Below are positions 23,186-31,694 of a stretch of DNA of 36,408 nucleotides, in pieces (the stretch's first letter is position 1; each line of letters starts with the position of its first letter). The notes below the pieces were generated by a model. It saw nothing but the letters and a program-made list of their open reading frames with translations, was not told where the DNA came from and searched no databases. Both the position numbers and the translations under genes were made by a program. This DNA is from an uncultured bacterium (lineage in GTDB: Bacteria; Bacillota; Clostridia; Oscillospirales; Acutalibacteraceae), in the NCBI GenBank assembly GCA_905215105.1, contig CAJMOI010000007.1, forward strand, positions 1 to 36,408, given 5' to 3'.

Positions 23186-23215
23186 GCCTTTTTTCAAATT
23201 TTTTAAATTTTTTTC

Positions 23216-23244
23216 TTGCCCATTTTACGAAACCACCGTATACT
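23216..23244 (+). promoter_or_regulatory. Promoter of the patatin-like gene
   Basis: -35 TTGCCC (23216-23221) and -10 TATACT (23239-23244), spacer 17 bp; the leader is about 27 nt. Confidence 0.6.
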
Positions 23245-23277
23245 GAACATATCGCGATTTTCAAGGAGTGATTCTTC

Positions 23278-24132
23278 ATGTCTTGCGGACTGGTTTTGGA
23301 AGGCGGCGGCGTTCGCGGCGCTTATACAGCAGGAGTACTGGACGTACTGGCTCGGGAAAAACTGAATTTTTCCACGGTCTACGGAATTTCTGCCGGAGCC
23401 TGCAATGCCCTCAGCTTTGTTTCCGGACAGATTGGCAGAAACCGGGAGATTTTTGCCCGGTTTATCCAGGATAAGCGGTATGTCAGCGGCGGTAATTTGC
23501 TGCGGGGCGGCTCCATGTTCGGTTTCGACTTTATTTTTGGAGAGCTGTTCCACCAGCTGCTCCCCTTTGATTATGAGGCTTTTTTCAGCAATCCCATGGG
23601 CTATCAGGCCGGAGCAACGGATCTGGAAACGGGCAAAATCGTCTTCTTCTCCCGGGAAGAACTGGGAAAAAACATGGAGGCTGTGCGGGCTTCCTCTGCC
23701 CAACCCTTCCTCTCTCACCCCATCCGCTTTCAGGGAAAACGATTGCTGGACGGCAGCGTCGCTCAGGCCATTCCCCTGCGCCGTGCAGAGGAGGACGGCT
23801 GTCAAAAGAACGTTGTGGTGCTGACTCGTGACGACAGCTACCGCAAGTCGGAGAAGCCTGAATATCCCCGGCCGGTGATTCGTGCCCGATACTGGCGTTC
23901 TCCGGCCTTTGCAGAGGCTTTGTGCCACCGTGGTGAGGTTTACAACGCCCTTCGCGCTGAATGCATCCAGCGGGAAAAGAGCGGCTCTGCCATTGTCATT
24001 CGCCCCAGCAGCCCCATTACCATGAGCAGTTTCTGTCGGGACCCTGCCCAGCTGATGGAAGTGTACGCCATGGGCGTTCAGGACGCCGGAAACCGTCTTG
24101 CAGAAATTCGGGAATTCATGTCGGTTCTGTAA
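23278..24132 (+). CDS. Patatin-like phospholipase family protein
   Basis: 284 aa. The oxyanion-hole motif GGGVRGAY (9-16), the nucleophile S38 in GISAG and the aspartate D158 in LLDGSVAQAIP make up the Ser-Asp dyad of patatin-like acyl hydrolases, close to the bacterial YjjU type. Expected to cleave acyl esters of lipids in the cytoplasm or at the inner membrane face; no signal peptide or membrane span is seen. The ATG at 23278 follows AAGGAG by about 9 nt. It is a single gene with its own promoter, ending at a hairpin shared with the ribosomal operon. True substrate unknown. Confidence 0.9.
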   Translation: MSCGLVLEGGGVRGAYTAGVLDVLAREKLNFSTVYGISAGACNALSFVSGQIGRNREIFARFIQDKRYVSGGNLLRGGSMFGFDFIFGELFHQLLPFDYEAFFSNPMGYQAGATDLETGKIVFFSREELGKNMEAVRASSAQPFLSHPIRFQGKRLLDGSVAQAIPLRRAEEDGCQKNVVVLTRDDSYRKSEKPEYPRPVIRARYWRSPAFAEALCHRGEVYNALRAECIQREKSGSAIVIRPSSPITMSSFCRDPAQLMEVYAMGVQDAGNRLAEIREFMSVL

Positions 24133-24148
24133 AAGCGCCGCAACCATC

Positions 24149-24183
24149 AAAAAAGCCTGCTCCCTTTCGGGAACAGGCTTTTC
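24149..24183. terminator. Bidirectional terminator between the patatin-like gene and rplQ
   Basis: AAAAGCCTG-TCCC pairs with GGGA-CAGGCTTTT across one mismatch and a TTTC loop, with T runs on both strands. It closes the long minus-strand ribosomal operon and the patatin-like gene. Confidence 0.85.
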
Positions 24184-24200
24184 TTTATCGCAATCTGAAA

Positions 24201-24542
24201 TTACAGCAGCTCAATGATGGCCATTTCAGCAGCATCGCCGCGACGGGGTCCCAGCTTGGTGATGCGGGTATAGCCGCCGTTGCGGTCCGCATACTTGGGA
24301 GCGGTCTCGGTGAACAGCTTGTGTGCAACAGCTTCATTGGTGATGAAGCCGTTAACCAGTCTCTGGTTGTGCACGTTGTTCTCCTTGGCAATGGTGATCA
24401 TCTTCTCCGCCAGTGCGCGAACTTCCTTGGCACGGGTAGCGGTGGTCTCGATCTTGCCGTTTTCCAGCAGGAACGTTACCATAGCACGCAGCATTGCGGT
24501 TCTATGAGCAGTGTCTCTTCCGAGCTTTCTGGTTCCGGGCAT
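24201..24542 (-). CDS. rplQ: 50S ribosomal protein L17
   Basis: 113 aa, full length for the family. The N-terminal MPGTRKLGRDTAHRTAMLR is the L17 signature, and the C-terminus RITKLGPRRGDAAEMAIIEL is typical. L17 binds 23S rRNA near the exit tunnel. It is the last gene of the ribosomal operon, about 55 bp after rpoA and just before the terminator. Confidence 0.98.
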   Translation of the reverse strand: MPGTRKLGRDTAHRTAMLRAMVTFLLENGKIETTATRAKEVRALAEKMITIAKENNVHNQRLVNGFITNEAVAHKLFTETAPKYADRNGGYTRITKLGPRRGDAAEMAIIELL

Positions 24543-24597
24543 CGAAATTTCACTCCTTTTATACGTTTATAGTATCAAGTTCCGGCAGGTCTGCCGA

Positions 24598-25551
24598 TTA
24601 TTCCTCTTCCTTGCGCAGATTAAAGCCCAGAGAGGCCATCTTCCACACAACTTCTTCAAGGGATTTGCGGCCCAGGTTGCGGACCTTCATCATGTCCTCT
24701 TCGGACTTGTTAATCAGGTCTTCCACCGTGTTAATGCCGGCACGCTTTAAGCAGTTGAAGGAGCGAACCGAGAGATCCAGCTCTTCAATGGTCATTTCCA
24801 GTACCTTTTCCTTGCCCTTGTCGTCCTTTTCCACCATAATCTCGGTGCTGCTGCCCTTGTCGGACAGATCAACAAAGAGATTCAGGTGTTCCGTCAGGAC
24901 CTTTGCGGCCAGAGAAACGGCTTCCTGTGCACTGATGACACCGTTGGTCCAAACCTCCAGTGTCAGCTTGTCAAAGTCAATGCTCTGACCCACGCGGGTG
25001 CTTTCCACGTTGAAGTTTACCTTCAGAACGGGGGTGTAGATGGAATCTACCGGCAACTCGCCGATCACGCCGGCAGGCATGCTCTGCTTGTTGCGCTCGC
25101 CGCTGACATAGCCGCGGCCCTTGTCCAGGGTCAGCTCCATGTACAGCTTTGCGCCCTCGCCCAGGGTAGCAATGTGCATCTCAGGATTCAGGATCTCAAC
25201 CTCGCTGTCGCACTTGATAGAGTCAGCCGTAACCTCGCACGGACCCTCGGCGCAGATCTCCACCGTTTTGGGGCCGTCGCAGTGCAGCTTGGCGGTCAAA
25301 CCCTTGATATTGAGCACGATCTCGGTGACATCCTCTTTCACACCGGGAATGGTGGAAAACTCATGCACAACGCCGTCGATCTTGATGGACTTAACGGCAA
25401 CGCCCGGCAGGCTGGAAAGCAGCACACGGCGCAGGCCATTGCCCAAAGTGGTGCCAAAACCCCTTTCCAGAGGCTCTACCACGAAGCGGCCGTAAGTTCC
25501 GTTGTTGGATAATTCTTCCGTTTCGATTCTGGGCTTCTCAATCTCGATCAT
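24598..25551 (-). CDS. rpoA: DNA-directed RNA polymerase subunit alpha
   Basis: 317 aa. The N-terminal dimerisation domain (about 1-230) carries NGLRRVLLSSLPG. The C-terminal domain contains ELDLSVRSFNCLKRAGINTVEDL and RNLGRKSLEEV, the part that touches UP elements and activators. The ATG at 25551 follows AAGGAGG by about 7 nt. The 83-bp spacer from rpsD holds a strong GC-rich hairpin just upstream of the ribosome-binding site. Confidence 0.98.
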   Translation of the reverse strand: MIEIEKPRIETEELSNNGTYGRFVVEPLERGFGTTLGNGLRRVLLSSLPGVAVKSIKIDGVVHEFSTIPGVKEDVTEIVLNIKGLTAKLHCDGPKTVEICAEGPCEVTADSIKCDSEVEILNPEMHIATLGEGAKLYMELTLDKGRGYVSGERNKQSMPAGVIGELPVDSIYTPVLKVNFNVESTRVGQSIDFDKLTLEVWTNGVISAQEAVSLAAKVLTEHLNLFVDLSDKGSSTEIMVEKDDKGKEKVLEMTIEELDLSVRSFNCLKRAGINTVEDLINKSEEDMMKVRNLGRKSLEEVVWKMASLGFNLRKEEE

Positions 25552-25573
25552 TTGCGAACCTCCTTCACTCGAT

Positions 25574-25599
25574 GGCGAACCGGGACGCCCCGGCCCGCC
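25574..25599 (-). other. GC-rich hairpin in the rpsD-rpoA spacer
   Basis: In the minus-strand RNA, GGCGGGCCGGG and CCCGGUUCGCC form an 11-bp stem with two G-U pairs and a GCGU loop, ending about 10 nt before the rpoA ribosome-binding site. No T run follows, so it is not a terminator; it could tune rpoA translation or mRNA processing. Confidence 0.6.
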
Positions 25600-25634
25600 G
25601 TACCATCAGCCAGCTTGTTTCTGTGCTGAAGGGA

Positions 25635-26261
25635 TTACTTGGAGTACAACTCAACGATGAGCGTTTCGTCAACTTCAAGATCAATATCCTCACGAGCAGG
25701 AACGGCAACAACTTTGCCTTCCAGAGCTTCACGGTTCACTTCCAGCCACTTGGGGCAGGGACGTGCGGCATTCTCTTCCACAACAGCCTTGATCTTGGCG
25801 CTCTGGCGGCTGTTCTCACGGATGGAGATCACTTCGCCAACGCGGGTCAGGTAGGAAGGAATGTCAACGCGCTTGCCGTTCACGTTGAAATGACCGTGAA
25901 CAACCAGCTGACGGGCTTCTGCGCGGGAGCTTGCCCAGCCCAGACGATAGACAACATTGTCCAGACGGCTTTCCAGAACGGACAGCAGGTTTTCACCGGT
26001 CTTGCCTTCCATCTTGGTAGCCATCCCATAATAGGCGCGGAACTGGCCTTCCAGCACGCCATAGTAGCGGCGGGCGACCTGCTTGGCACGCAGCTGCATG
26101 CCGTACTCAGAGGTCTTCTTGCGGCCCTGGCCATGCTGGCCGGGAGCATAAGCTCTGCGGTTGAGAGCGCACTTATCCGTGTAGCATCTCTGGCCCTTCA
26201 GGAACAGCTTCTGGCCCTCGCGGCGGCACAGCTTGCACACAGCTTCTGTATATCTTGCCAT
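25635..26261 (-). CDS. rpsD: 30S ribosomal protein S4, zinc-binding form
   Basis: 208 aa. The N-terminus carries CKLC (residues 9-12) and CYTDKC (26-31), the zinc-binding C+ version of S4. An S4 RNA-binding domain lies at about 95-160 (ESRLDNVVYRLGWASSRAEARQLVVHGH region). A primary 16S rRNA binder that starts assembly of the 30S body. In some bacteria S4 regulates the alpha operon; no such site was identified here beyond the nearby hairpin. Confidence 0.98.
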   Translation of the reverse strand: MARYTEAVCKLCRREGQKLFLKGQRCYTDKCALNRRAYAPGQHGQGRKKTSEYGMQLRAKQVARRYYGVLEGQFRAYYGMATKMEGKTGENLLSVLESRLDNVVYRLGWASSRAEARQLVVHGHFNVNGKRVDIPSYLTRVGEVISIRENSRQSAKIKAVVEENAARPCPKWLEVNREALEGKVVAVPAREDIDLEVDETLIVELYSK

Positions 26262-26297
26262 AGTTAACGTGGCACCTCCTAATACTCGATGTTGTGA

Positions 26298-26702
26298 TTA
26301 TACGCGTCTTCTCTTGGGGGGGCGGCAACCGTTGTGGGGGATGGGGGTCACGTCTTTAATCATGCTGACCTCCAGGCCTGCTCCCTGCAGAGCGCGGATT
26401 GCAGCCTCACGGCCTGCGCCGGGGCCCTTCACATAGACCTCAACGGTCTTCATGCCATGCTCCATCGCCAGCTTGGCTGCGGTCTCAGCAGCGGTCTGAG
26501 CGGCGAAGGGGGTGGACTTCCGGCTGCCTCTGAAGCCCAGCTCACCGGAGCTTGCCCAGGAAACAGCGTTGCCCTGCATATCGGTAATGGTAACTATGGT
26601 GTTATTAAAAGTGGACTGGATGTGCGCAGCACCGCGGTCGATATTCTTGCGCTCGCGGCGTCTGCGAACTGCGGTAACTTTCTTACCCTTTTGTGCTGCC
26701 AT
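26298..26702 (-). CDS. rpsK: 30S ribosomal protein S11
   Basis: 134 aa, standard length. It has the S11 core (AHIQSTFNNTIVTITD, then GFRGSRKSTPFAAQ) and the C-terminus HNGCRPPKRRRV. It forms part of the 30S platform near the E site. It lies 19 bp after rpsM. Confidence 0.98.
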   Translation of the reverse strand: MAAQKGKKVTAVRRRRERKNIDRGAAHIQSTFNNTIVTITDMQGNAVSWASSGELGFRGSRKSTPFAAQTAAETAAKLAMEHGMKTVEVYVKGPGAGREAAIRALQGAGLEVSMIKDVTPIPHNGCRPPKRRRV

Positions 26703-26721
26703 CGGTTAATCCCTCCCTGTC

Positions 26722-27090
26722 TTACTTCTTCTTGTTGGCCATGGTCTTTCTGGGACCTTTGCGGGTACGGGCGTTGGTCTTGCTGCGCTGTCCTCTCACG
26801 GGCAGGCTCTTGCGATGACGCACGCCGCGATAGCAGCCGATTTCGATCAGTCTCTTGATATCGAATGCCACGTCACGACGCAGGTCGCCTTCCACGCGGC
26901 AGTTGTGGTCGATATACTCTCTCAGCTTGGCTGCATCGTCCTCGGAGAGATCTCTCACGCGGACATCCGGGTCAACACCGGTAGCCTTGCAGATGTCGGT
27001 AGCGGTCTTGCGGCCAATACCATAGATATAGGTCAAAGCGATCTCGATGCGCTTGTCTCTGGGCAGGTCAATACCTGAAATACGCGCCAT
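26722..27090 (-). CDS. rpsM: 30S ribosomal protein S13
   Basis: 122 aa. It starts MARISGIDLPRDKR, carries TYIYGIGRKTA, and ends in a basic tail with RTRKGPRKTMANKKK. It sits in the 30S head and contacts the P-site tRNA and L5. First gene of the former alpha operon segment, after rpmJ. Confidence 0.98.
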   Translation of the reverse strand: MARISGIDLPRDKRIEIALTYIYGIGRKTATDICKATGVDPDVRVRDLSEDDAAKLREYIDHNCRVEGDLRRDVAFDIKRLIEIGCYRGVRHRKSLPVRGQRSKTNARTRKGPRKTMANKKK

Positions 27091-27128
27091 TTGGATAGCA
27101 CCTCCATGTTAATTTCGGTTTGCGCCAA

Positions 27129-27242
27129 TCAGCCCTGGCGCTGCTTGTGCTTGGGGTTTTCGCAGATCACCATGATCTTGCCGTGACGCTTGATGATCTT
27201 GCACTTTTCGCACATCTTCTTCACAGAAGGTCTTACTTTCAT
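27129..27242 (-). CDS. rpmJ: 50S ribosomal protein L36, zinc-binding form
   Basis: A 37-aa gene found by reading the spacer between rpsM and infA. It starts MKVRPSVKKMCEKCKIIKR and ends KHKQRQG. The zinc ligands C11, C14, C27 and H32 are all present, so this is the C+ form of L36. The ATG at 27242 has AAGGAGG a short way upstream, and the position between infA and rpsM is the standard one. Confidence 0.97.
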   Translation of the reverse strand: MKVRPSVKKMCEKCKIIKRHGKIMVICENPKHKQRQG

Positions 27243-27294
27243 TTTGTGCGCCCTCCTTGTTAGTCAGTGGGTTATATCGTAAATTCGGTAAGTC

Positions 27295-27513
27295 TTATTT
27301 GGAACGCCAGGTGATGCGGCCTCTGGTCAGATCATAGGGAGACATTTCCACCGTGACCTTGTCGCCGGGAAGAATGCGGATGAAGTTCATACGCAGCTTG
27401 CCGGAGATATGAGCCAGGATGGTGTGACCGTTGGGAAGCTCCACCTGAAACATTGCGTTGGGAAGGGCCTCTTTTACTACGCCCTCCAGTTCAATTACAT
27501 CCTGCTTTGACAT
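27295..27513 (-). CDS. infA: Translation initiation factor IF-1
   Basis: 72 aa, the exact usual length. An S1-like OB fold with MSKQDVIELEGVVKEALPNA, the NGHTILAHISGKLRMNFIRI core and the C-terminus DLTRGRITWRSK. It blocks the A site during initiation. The gene lies between the KOW protein gene and rpmJ. Confidence 0.98.
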   Translation of the reverse strand: MSKQDVIELEGVVKEALPNAMFQVELPNGHTILAHISGKLRMNFIRILPGDKVTVEMSPYDLTRGRITWRSK

Positions 27514-27528
27514 GACTGAACCTCCTGG

Positions 27529-27780
27529 TTATTCAGCCCTTTCCCGAAAGGGGCGAAGGGCGTTTCGCAGTTTGCGGTTGGTCTCCATCTGTTCTTCCGA
27601 AAGAACGGTGTCCGTCGGCGCCAGATGGATCTGCTTTTTCCGCTTGGGTTTTTCCAGCGGACGGCGCTTTCCGTCCGCAATGATCGCCCAGCCGTCCCCA
27701 GCTTCGAGGACTGCCAGAAAATCGCCTTTGTCGTGTCCCGCGCGGGCGCGTACCACCAGACCTCTTACATACTCTGCCAT
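27529..27780 (-). CDS. KOW domain-containing RNA-binding protein
   Basis: 83 aa. The N-terminal half (RGLVVRARAGHDKGDFLAVL) matches a KOW motif, which binds RNA in several ribosomal proteins and NusG. The C-terminal half is charged (KRRPLEKPKRKKQIH). Proteins of this kind are often found between map and infA in Clostridia, which points to a role near translation, but no defined function is known to me. Start at the ATG at 27780; it ends 15 bp before infA. Confidence 0.85.
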   Translation of the reverse strand: MAEYVRGLVVRARAGHDKGDFLAVLEAGDGWAIIADGKRRPLEKPKRKKQIHLAPTDTVLSEEQMETNRKLRNALRPFRERAE

Positions 27781-27789
27781 ACTGCCTCC

Positions 27790-28542
27790 TTATTCCGGCT
27801 TTGTGAGAATCACAGGGCCGTCGGGGGTGATGGCGACGGTATGCTCAAAGTGGGCTGACAGCTTGCCGTCCCGGGTGACCGTTGTCCAGCCGTCCTTCTG
27901 GACCTGGACCTCGTGCCGCCCCTGGTTTACCATCGGCTCAATGGCGATGGTCATGCCCGGCAGCAGGCGCACACCTCTTCCCGGTGTGCCGTAATTGGGT
28001 ACGCTTGGATCTTCATGCAGCTTCGCGCCTACTCCGTGGCCGACAAAATCCCGTACCACCGAGTAACCGCGCGCTTCGACATACCGCTGCACCGCACTGC
28101 CGATATCTCCCAGGCGGTTCCCGGCTGTTGCCTGTTTGATGCCTTCATACAGGCTCTCGCGGGTAGCGTCCAGAAGCCGCTGTGCTTCTGCGGAAATCTC
28201 TCCGCAGGCGAAGGTGTAGGCGTTGTCGCCGTTAAAACCTTCAAACATGGCTCCGATGTCGATGCTTACAATGTCGCCAGCCTTGATAATCTGGCGTTTG
28301 GACGGTATGCCGTGGATCACCACGTTGTTCACCGATATACAGGCGCTGGCAGGGAATCCGCCGTACCCCAGAAAACTGGGGACGGCTCCCTGTGATTCGA
28401 TATACTTCCGGGCGACGCGGTCGATTTCCCAGGTGGAAACCCCGGGCTCGACCGCCTCACCGGCAACTTTCAGCGCCATTGCAGAAATCCGTCCGGCTTC
28501 CCGCATAATTGCGAGCTCCCGGCTGGTCTTCAATACAATCAT
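27790..28542 (-). CDS. map: Methionine aminopeptidase type I
   Basis: 250 aa, type Ia without an N-terminal extension. The metal and catalytic residues are visible: the histidine in VIHGIPS, D in SIDIGAMFEGFNGDNAY (two aspartates), H in GHGVGAKLHEDP, E in AIEPMV and E in FEHTVAI. It removes the initiator methionine from new proteins. The gene starts 2 nt after the adk stop codon. Confidence 0.98.
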   Translation of the reverse strand: MIVLKTSRELAIMREAGRISAMALKVAGEAVEPGVSTWEIDRVARKYIESQGAVPSFLGYGGFPASACISVNNVVIHGIPSKRQIIKAGDIVSIDIGAMFEGFNGDNAYTFACGEISAEAQRLLDATRESLYEGIKQATAGNRLGDIGSAVQRYVEARGYSVVRDFVGHGVGAKLHEDPSVPNYGTPGRGVRLLPGMTIAIEPMVNQGRHEVQVQKDGWTTVTRDGKLSAHFEHTVAITPDGPVILTKPE

Positions 28543-28544
28543 GC

Positions 28545-29177
28545 TTACGCCTCGATGGCCGCAAGAGTCAGGCGGCTGGTATCAGCCACTTCCTCCTGCC
28601 CCTCTACGATCTTCAGCTTACCCTGCTTCTCGTAGTAGGCCTTGAGGGGCTCGGTCTGCTCGTGATACACATGCAGACGTTCCAGCACGGTGTCGGGGTG
28701 GTCATCCTTGCGCTGAACAAGGGTGCCTCCGCATTTGCCGCAGACGCCTTCCACCTCAGGCTTCTTGTAAAGCAGGTGGTAGCTGGCGCCGCACTTTTCG
28801 CAGACACGGCGTCCGGACATACGGGTGACGATCTTCTCATCGGGAACCTCGATATCGATGACCCGGTCAATGATCACGCCCATGGCATCCAGAGCCTCGG
28901 CCTGAGGGATGGTGCGGGGGAAACCGTCCAGGATGAAACCGTTTTTGCAGTCGTCCTGAGCCAGACGGTCCTTGATGATGCCGATGACGACCTCATCGGG
29001 AACCAGCTTGCCTTCGTCCATATAGGACTTGGCCCGCAGACCCATCTCCGTGCCGCTTTTCAGCGCTTCGCGGATAATGTTGCCAGTGGAAATTGCAGGG
29101 ATGGAGAGTTTCTCACAGATAACCTCCGCCTGCGTGCCTTTGCCGGCGCCGGGGGCGCCAAGAAGAATCAGCTTCAT
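28545..29177 (-). CDS. adk: Adenylate kinase with zinc-binding LID
   Basis: 210 aa, long (LID-containing) form. P-loop GAPGAGKGT at 7-15, DGFPRTIPQA in the core, and a LID with CEKCGASYH...CGKCGG, the four-cysteine zinc site common in Gram-positives. Converts ATP and AMP to two ADP. It lies 21 bp after secY, the usual place in the spc operon. Confidence 0.98.
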   Translation of the reverse strand: MKLILLGAPGAGKGTQAEVICEKLSIPAISTGNIIREALKSGTEMGLRAKSYMDEGKLVPDEVVIGIIKDRLAQDDCKNGFILDGFPRTIPQAEALDAMGVIIDRVIDIEVPDEKIVTRMSGRRVCEKCGASYHLLYKKPEVEGVCGKCGGTLVQRKDDHPDTVLERLHVYHEQTEPLKAYYEKQGKLKIVEGQEEVADTSRLTLAAIEA

Positions 29178-29198
29178 ACTTCATTGCTCCTTCCAGTA

Positions 29199-30515
29199 TT
29201 AATCGAGGAAGCCCTTATAATGACGCATCATCATCTGGGATTCCATCTGTTTCACCGTTTCAAGAGCAACGCCCACCATAATGATGACGGAAGTACCGCC
29301 CATGGACAGGCGTCCCAGACCTGTAACATTGCCGTAAATGATAGGCACAATGGCGATGAACGCCAGGAACAGTGCGCCGATCAGGGTTACCTTGCTCAGA
29401 ATCTTCGCAATAAAGTCAGCGGTGGGCTTACCGGGGCGAATGCCCGGGATGGTGCCGTTGTTCTGCCGCAGATTATTGGCCATCTCAATGGGGTTGTACT
29501 GGATGGTCATATAGAAATAGGCGAACATCAGGATCAGAATGAAATACAGAATGGAGTACAGCCAGCCGGTGGAGGAGAAGGCGTCAAAGAAGCCTTTCCA
29601 GAACCCTTCGGAAACCGTACTGCCCATGAACAGCTGAATCGTGCTGGGGATGGAGAGGATGGAGCTTGCGAAGATGACGGGCATCACGCCGCTCATGCCA
29701 ACCTTGATGGGCATGTGGCTGGACTGGCCGCCATACATCTTCCGGCCCACCACACGCTTGGCGTACTGGATGGGGATCCGGCGCTCTGCCTCGTTCATGA
29801 ACACAATGACCCAGATCACCGCCAGGAACAGTACGATCCACAGGGGAGCCAGCACATAGTACTTGGCGAGGCTGGAGTCAGAGTTTGCCATGGAGATGTA
29901 GCTCCACAGCTGCTCGCCCGTGTAGGGCAGACGGGCAACGATGCCCGCAAACAGCAGGATGGAAATACCGTTTCCGATGCCCTTCTGGTTGATCTGCTCG
30001 CCCAGCCACATCATCAGTGCGGTACCTGCCGTAAACACGAAGATAATAACCAGTGCTGCAAACACCTGGGAGAAACCTTCGTTGTAAAGAACAATGTTGT
30101 TGTTCCGCAGATAGAAGAAGTAAGCGGTGCCCTGAATCAGGCCCAAAATCACCGTTACATAACGGGTGATTGCGCTGATCTTCTTTCTGCCTTCTTCGCC
30201 CTCGCGGGCCAGTCGCTCCAGCGGCGGAATGGCCACTGTCAGCAGCTGCATGATAATGGAGGAGTTGATGTAAGGGGTAACACCCATGGCGAACAGCGTA
30301 GCCTGTGCAAAGGCACCGCCGGTCATCATGTTGGCATAGCTCACCAGGCTGCCCTGGGCATCAACATAATCCATCAGCTCTTTCAGAGCGGAAGCGTCCA
30401 GGAACGGCACGGGGATAACCGAGCCGAACCGGAACACGATGATAATAAACAGAGTAAAAAGGATCTTTTTGCGAAGATCAGGAATTTTCCAAGCGTTCTT
30501 AATGGTGTTGAACAA
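29199..30515 (-). CDS. secY: Preprotein translocase subunit SecY
   Basis: 438 aa with ten membrane spans, the channel of the Sec translocon. Recognisable stretches are VIPVPFLDAS near the N-terminus, MLTVGITPYINSSIIMQLL-like text (AMGVTPYINSSIIMQLL) and GIRPGKPTADF. The start is TTG at 30515, one base after the rplO stop; AGAGGTGATC lies about 6 nt before it and pairs very well with the 16S rRNA end. Translation is probably coupled to rplO. Confidence 0.98.
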   Translation of the reverse strand: MFNTIKNAWKIPDLRKKILFTLFIIIVFRFGSVIPVPFLDASALKELMDYVDAQGSLVSYANMMTGGAFAQATLFAMGVTPYINSSIIMQLLTVAIPPLERLAREGEEGRKKISAITRYVTVILGLIQGTAYFFYLRNNNIVLYNEGFSQVFAALVIIFVFTAGTALMMWLGEQINQKGIGNGISILLFAGIVARLPYTGEQLWSYISMANSDSSLAKYYVLAPLWIVLFLAVIWVIVFMNEAERRIPIQYAKRVVGRKMYGGQSSHMPIKVGMSGVMPVIFASSILSIPSTIQLFMGSTVSEGFWKGFFDAFSSTGWLYSILYFILILMFAYFYMTIQYNPIEMANNLRQNNGTIPGIRPGKPTADFIAKILSKVTLIGALFLAFIAIVPIIYGNVTGLGRLSMGGTSVIIMVGVALETVKQMESQMMMRHYKGFLD

Positions 30516-30516
30516 C

Positions 30517-30957
30517 TCAGATCACCTCTGCTTTCCCGCCTGCAGCTTCGATTTTCTCTTTCGCAGCAGCGGAGAAAGCGTTCACCTTCACGGTCAGGCT
30601 TTTGCTCAGCTTACCATTGGACAGGATCTTCACACCGTCGCAAACGGTCTTTACCAGACCGGCGTCGATGAGAGCCTGGGTATCAACAACAGCGCCGTTG
30701 TCGAAGCACTCCAGAGCGCCAACGTTGATGGAAACAATCTTGGAAGCAAAGATATTGTTAAATCCTCTCTTGGGGATTCTTCTCTGCAGGGGCATCTGGC
30801 CGCCTTCAAAGCCGGGACGGAATCCGCGGCCTGCACGGGCCTTCTGGCCCTTATGACCCTTACCTGCGGTCTTTCCCTGGCCGGAACCGTGGCCTCTGCC
30901 AATGCGCTTGGCCTCTTTGGTTGCGCCGGGAACTGCAGTCAGTTCATGCAACTTCAT
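30517..30957 (-). CDS. rplO: 50S ribosomal protein L15
   Basis: 146 aa. It starts MKLHELTAVPGATKEAKRIG and has the glycine/lysine-rich GRGHGSGQGKTAGKGHKGQKAR segment near the N-terminus, typical of L15. A late assembly protein of the 50S subunit. Its stop codon is one base from the secY start. Confidence 0.97.
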   Translation of the reverse strand: MKLHELTAVPGATKEAKRIGRGHGSGQGKTAGKGHKGQKARAGRGFRPGFEGGQMPLQRRIPKRGFNNIFASKIVSINVGALECFDNGAVVDTQALIDAGLVKTVCDGVKILSNGKLSKSLTVKVNAFSAAAKEKIEAAGGKAEVI

Positions 30958-30990
30958 TTTACTCGCACCTCCTTGTTCATTCCTGACAGA

Positions 30991-31167
30991 TTACTTGCTC
31001 ACTTCGACGAGGTGGACAATCTTGGCCACCTTGCCCTGTGTCTGAGCGTTGTCGGGCTGCGTGGTGCAGTCGCCGATCTTCTTCAGACCCAGTGCATGGG
31101 CGGTTGCAATCTGGTCCTTCTTGCAGCCGATCAGGCTCTTGACCAGCTTCACGTTAATCTGTTCCAT
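30991..31167 (-). CDS. rpmD: 50S ribosomal protein L30
   Basis: A 58-aa gene read from the spacer between rpsE and rplO. It starts MEQINVKLVKSLIGCKKDQI, has the L30 core ALGLKKIGDC, and ends HLVEVSK. The ATG at 31167 follows GGGAGG by about 6 nt. Length and position are standard for bacterial L30. Confidence 0.97.
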   Translation of the reverse strand: MEQINVKLVKSLIGCKKDQIATAHALGLKKIGDCTTQPDNAQTQGKVAKIVHLVEVSK

Positions 31168-31181
31168 GTTGCAAACCTCCC

Positions 31182-31679
31182 TTACAGAATGTCTTTCACG
31201 GACTTGCCGCGAATGGCTGCGACCTCTTCAGCGGTACGCAGCTGAGCGAGACCTGCCAGTGTGGCGCGGACAACGTTGCAGGGGTTGTTGGAGCGGAGAG
31301 CCTTGGTACGGATGTCCTTAATGCCTACGCTTTCAACAACTGCACGAACCGGGCCGCCGGCGATAACACCGGTACCGGGAGCAGCGGGCTTGAGCAGGAC
31401 GCGGCCTGCGCCAAACGCGCCGATGATCTCGTGGGGGATAGTAGTTCCGCGGAGAGAAACCTTCATCAGGTTCTTCTTGGCATCCTCGATGCCCTTGCGG
31501 ATAGCGTCCGGAACTTCGCCGGCCTTGCCGATACCGAAGCCGACAATGCCGTTTCCGTCGCCAACAACGACCAGAGCAGCGAACTTAAAGATACGGCCGC
31601 CCTTTACGGTCTTGGAAACGCGGTTGATGGCAACCACGCGCTCTTTCAATTCCATGGTGGAAGCGTCAATTCTAGCCAA
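31182..31679 (-). CDS. rpsE: 30S ribosomal protein S5
   Basis: 165 aa. The N-terminal double-stranded-RNA-binding fold contains KERVVAINRVSKTVKGGR and VGDGNGIVGFGIGKA; the C-terminal domain has VLLKPAAPGTGVIAGG. S5 takes part in decoding fidelity. The start is TTG at 31679 with AAGGAGG about 8 nt upstream; no ATG lies nearby before residue 9. Confidence 0.97.
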   Translation of the reverse strand: MARIDASTMELKERVVAINRVSKTVKGGRIFKFAALVVVGDGNGIVGFGIGKAGEVPDAIRKGIEDAKKNLMKVSLRGTTIPHEIIGAFGAGRVLLKPAAPGTGVIAGGPVRAVVESVGIKDIRTKALRSNNPCNVVRATLAGLAQLRTAEEVAAIRGKSVKDIL

Positions 31680-31694
31680 AAGTATTCCTCCTTA

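Noticed and set aside
28509..30671. Long plus-strand open frame of about 720 codons opposite adk and secY
   Set aside because: It is the antisense shadow of well-recognised genes, has no ribosome-binding site and resembles no family. The same holds for long frames at 32349-33869, 11954-13423 and 35516-36352.
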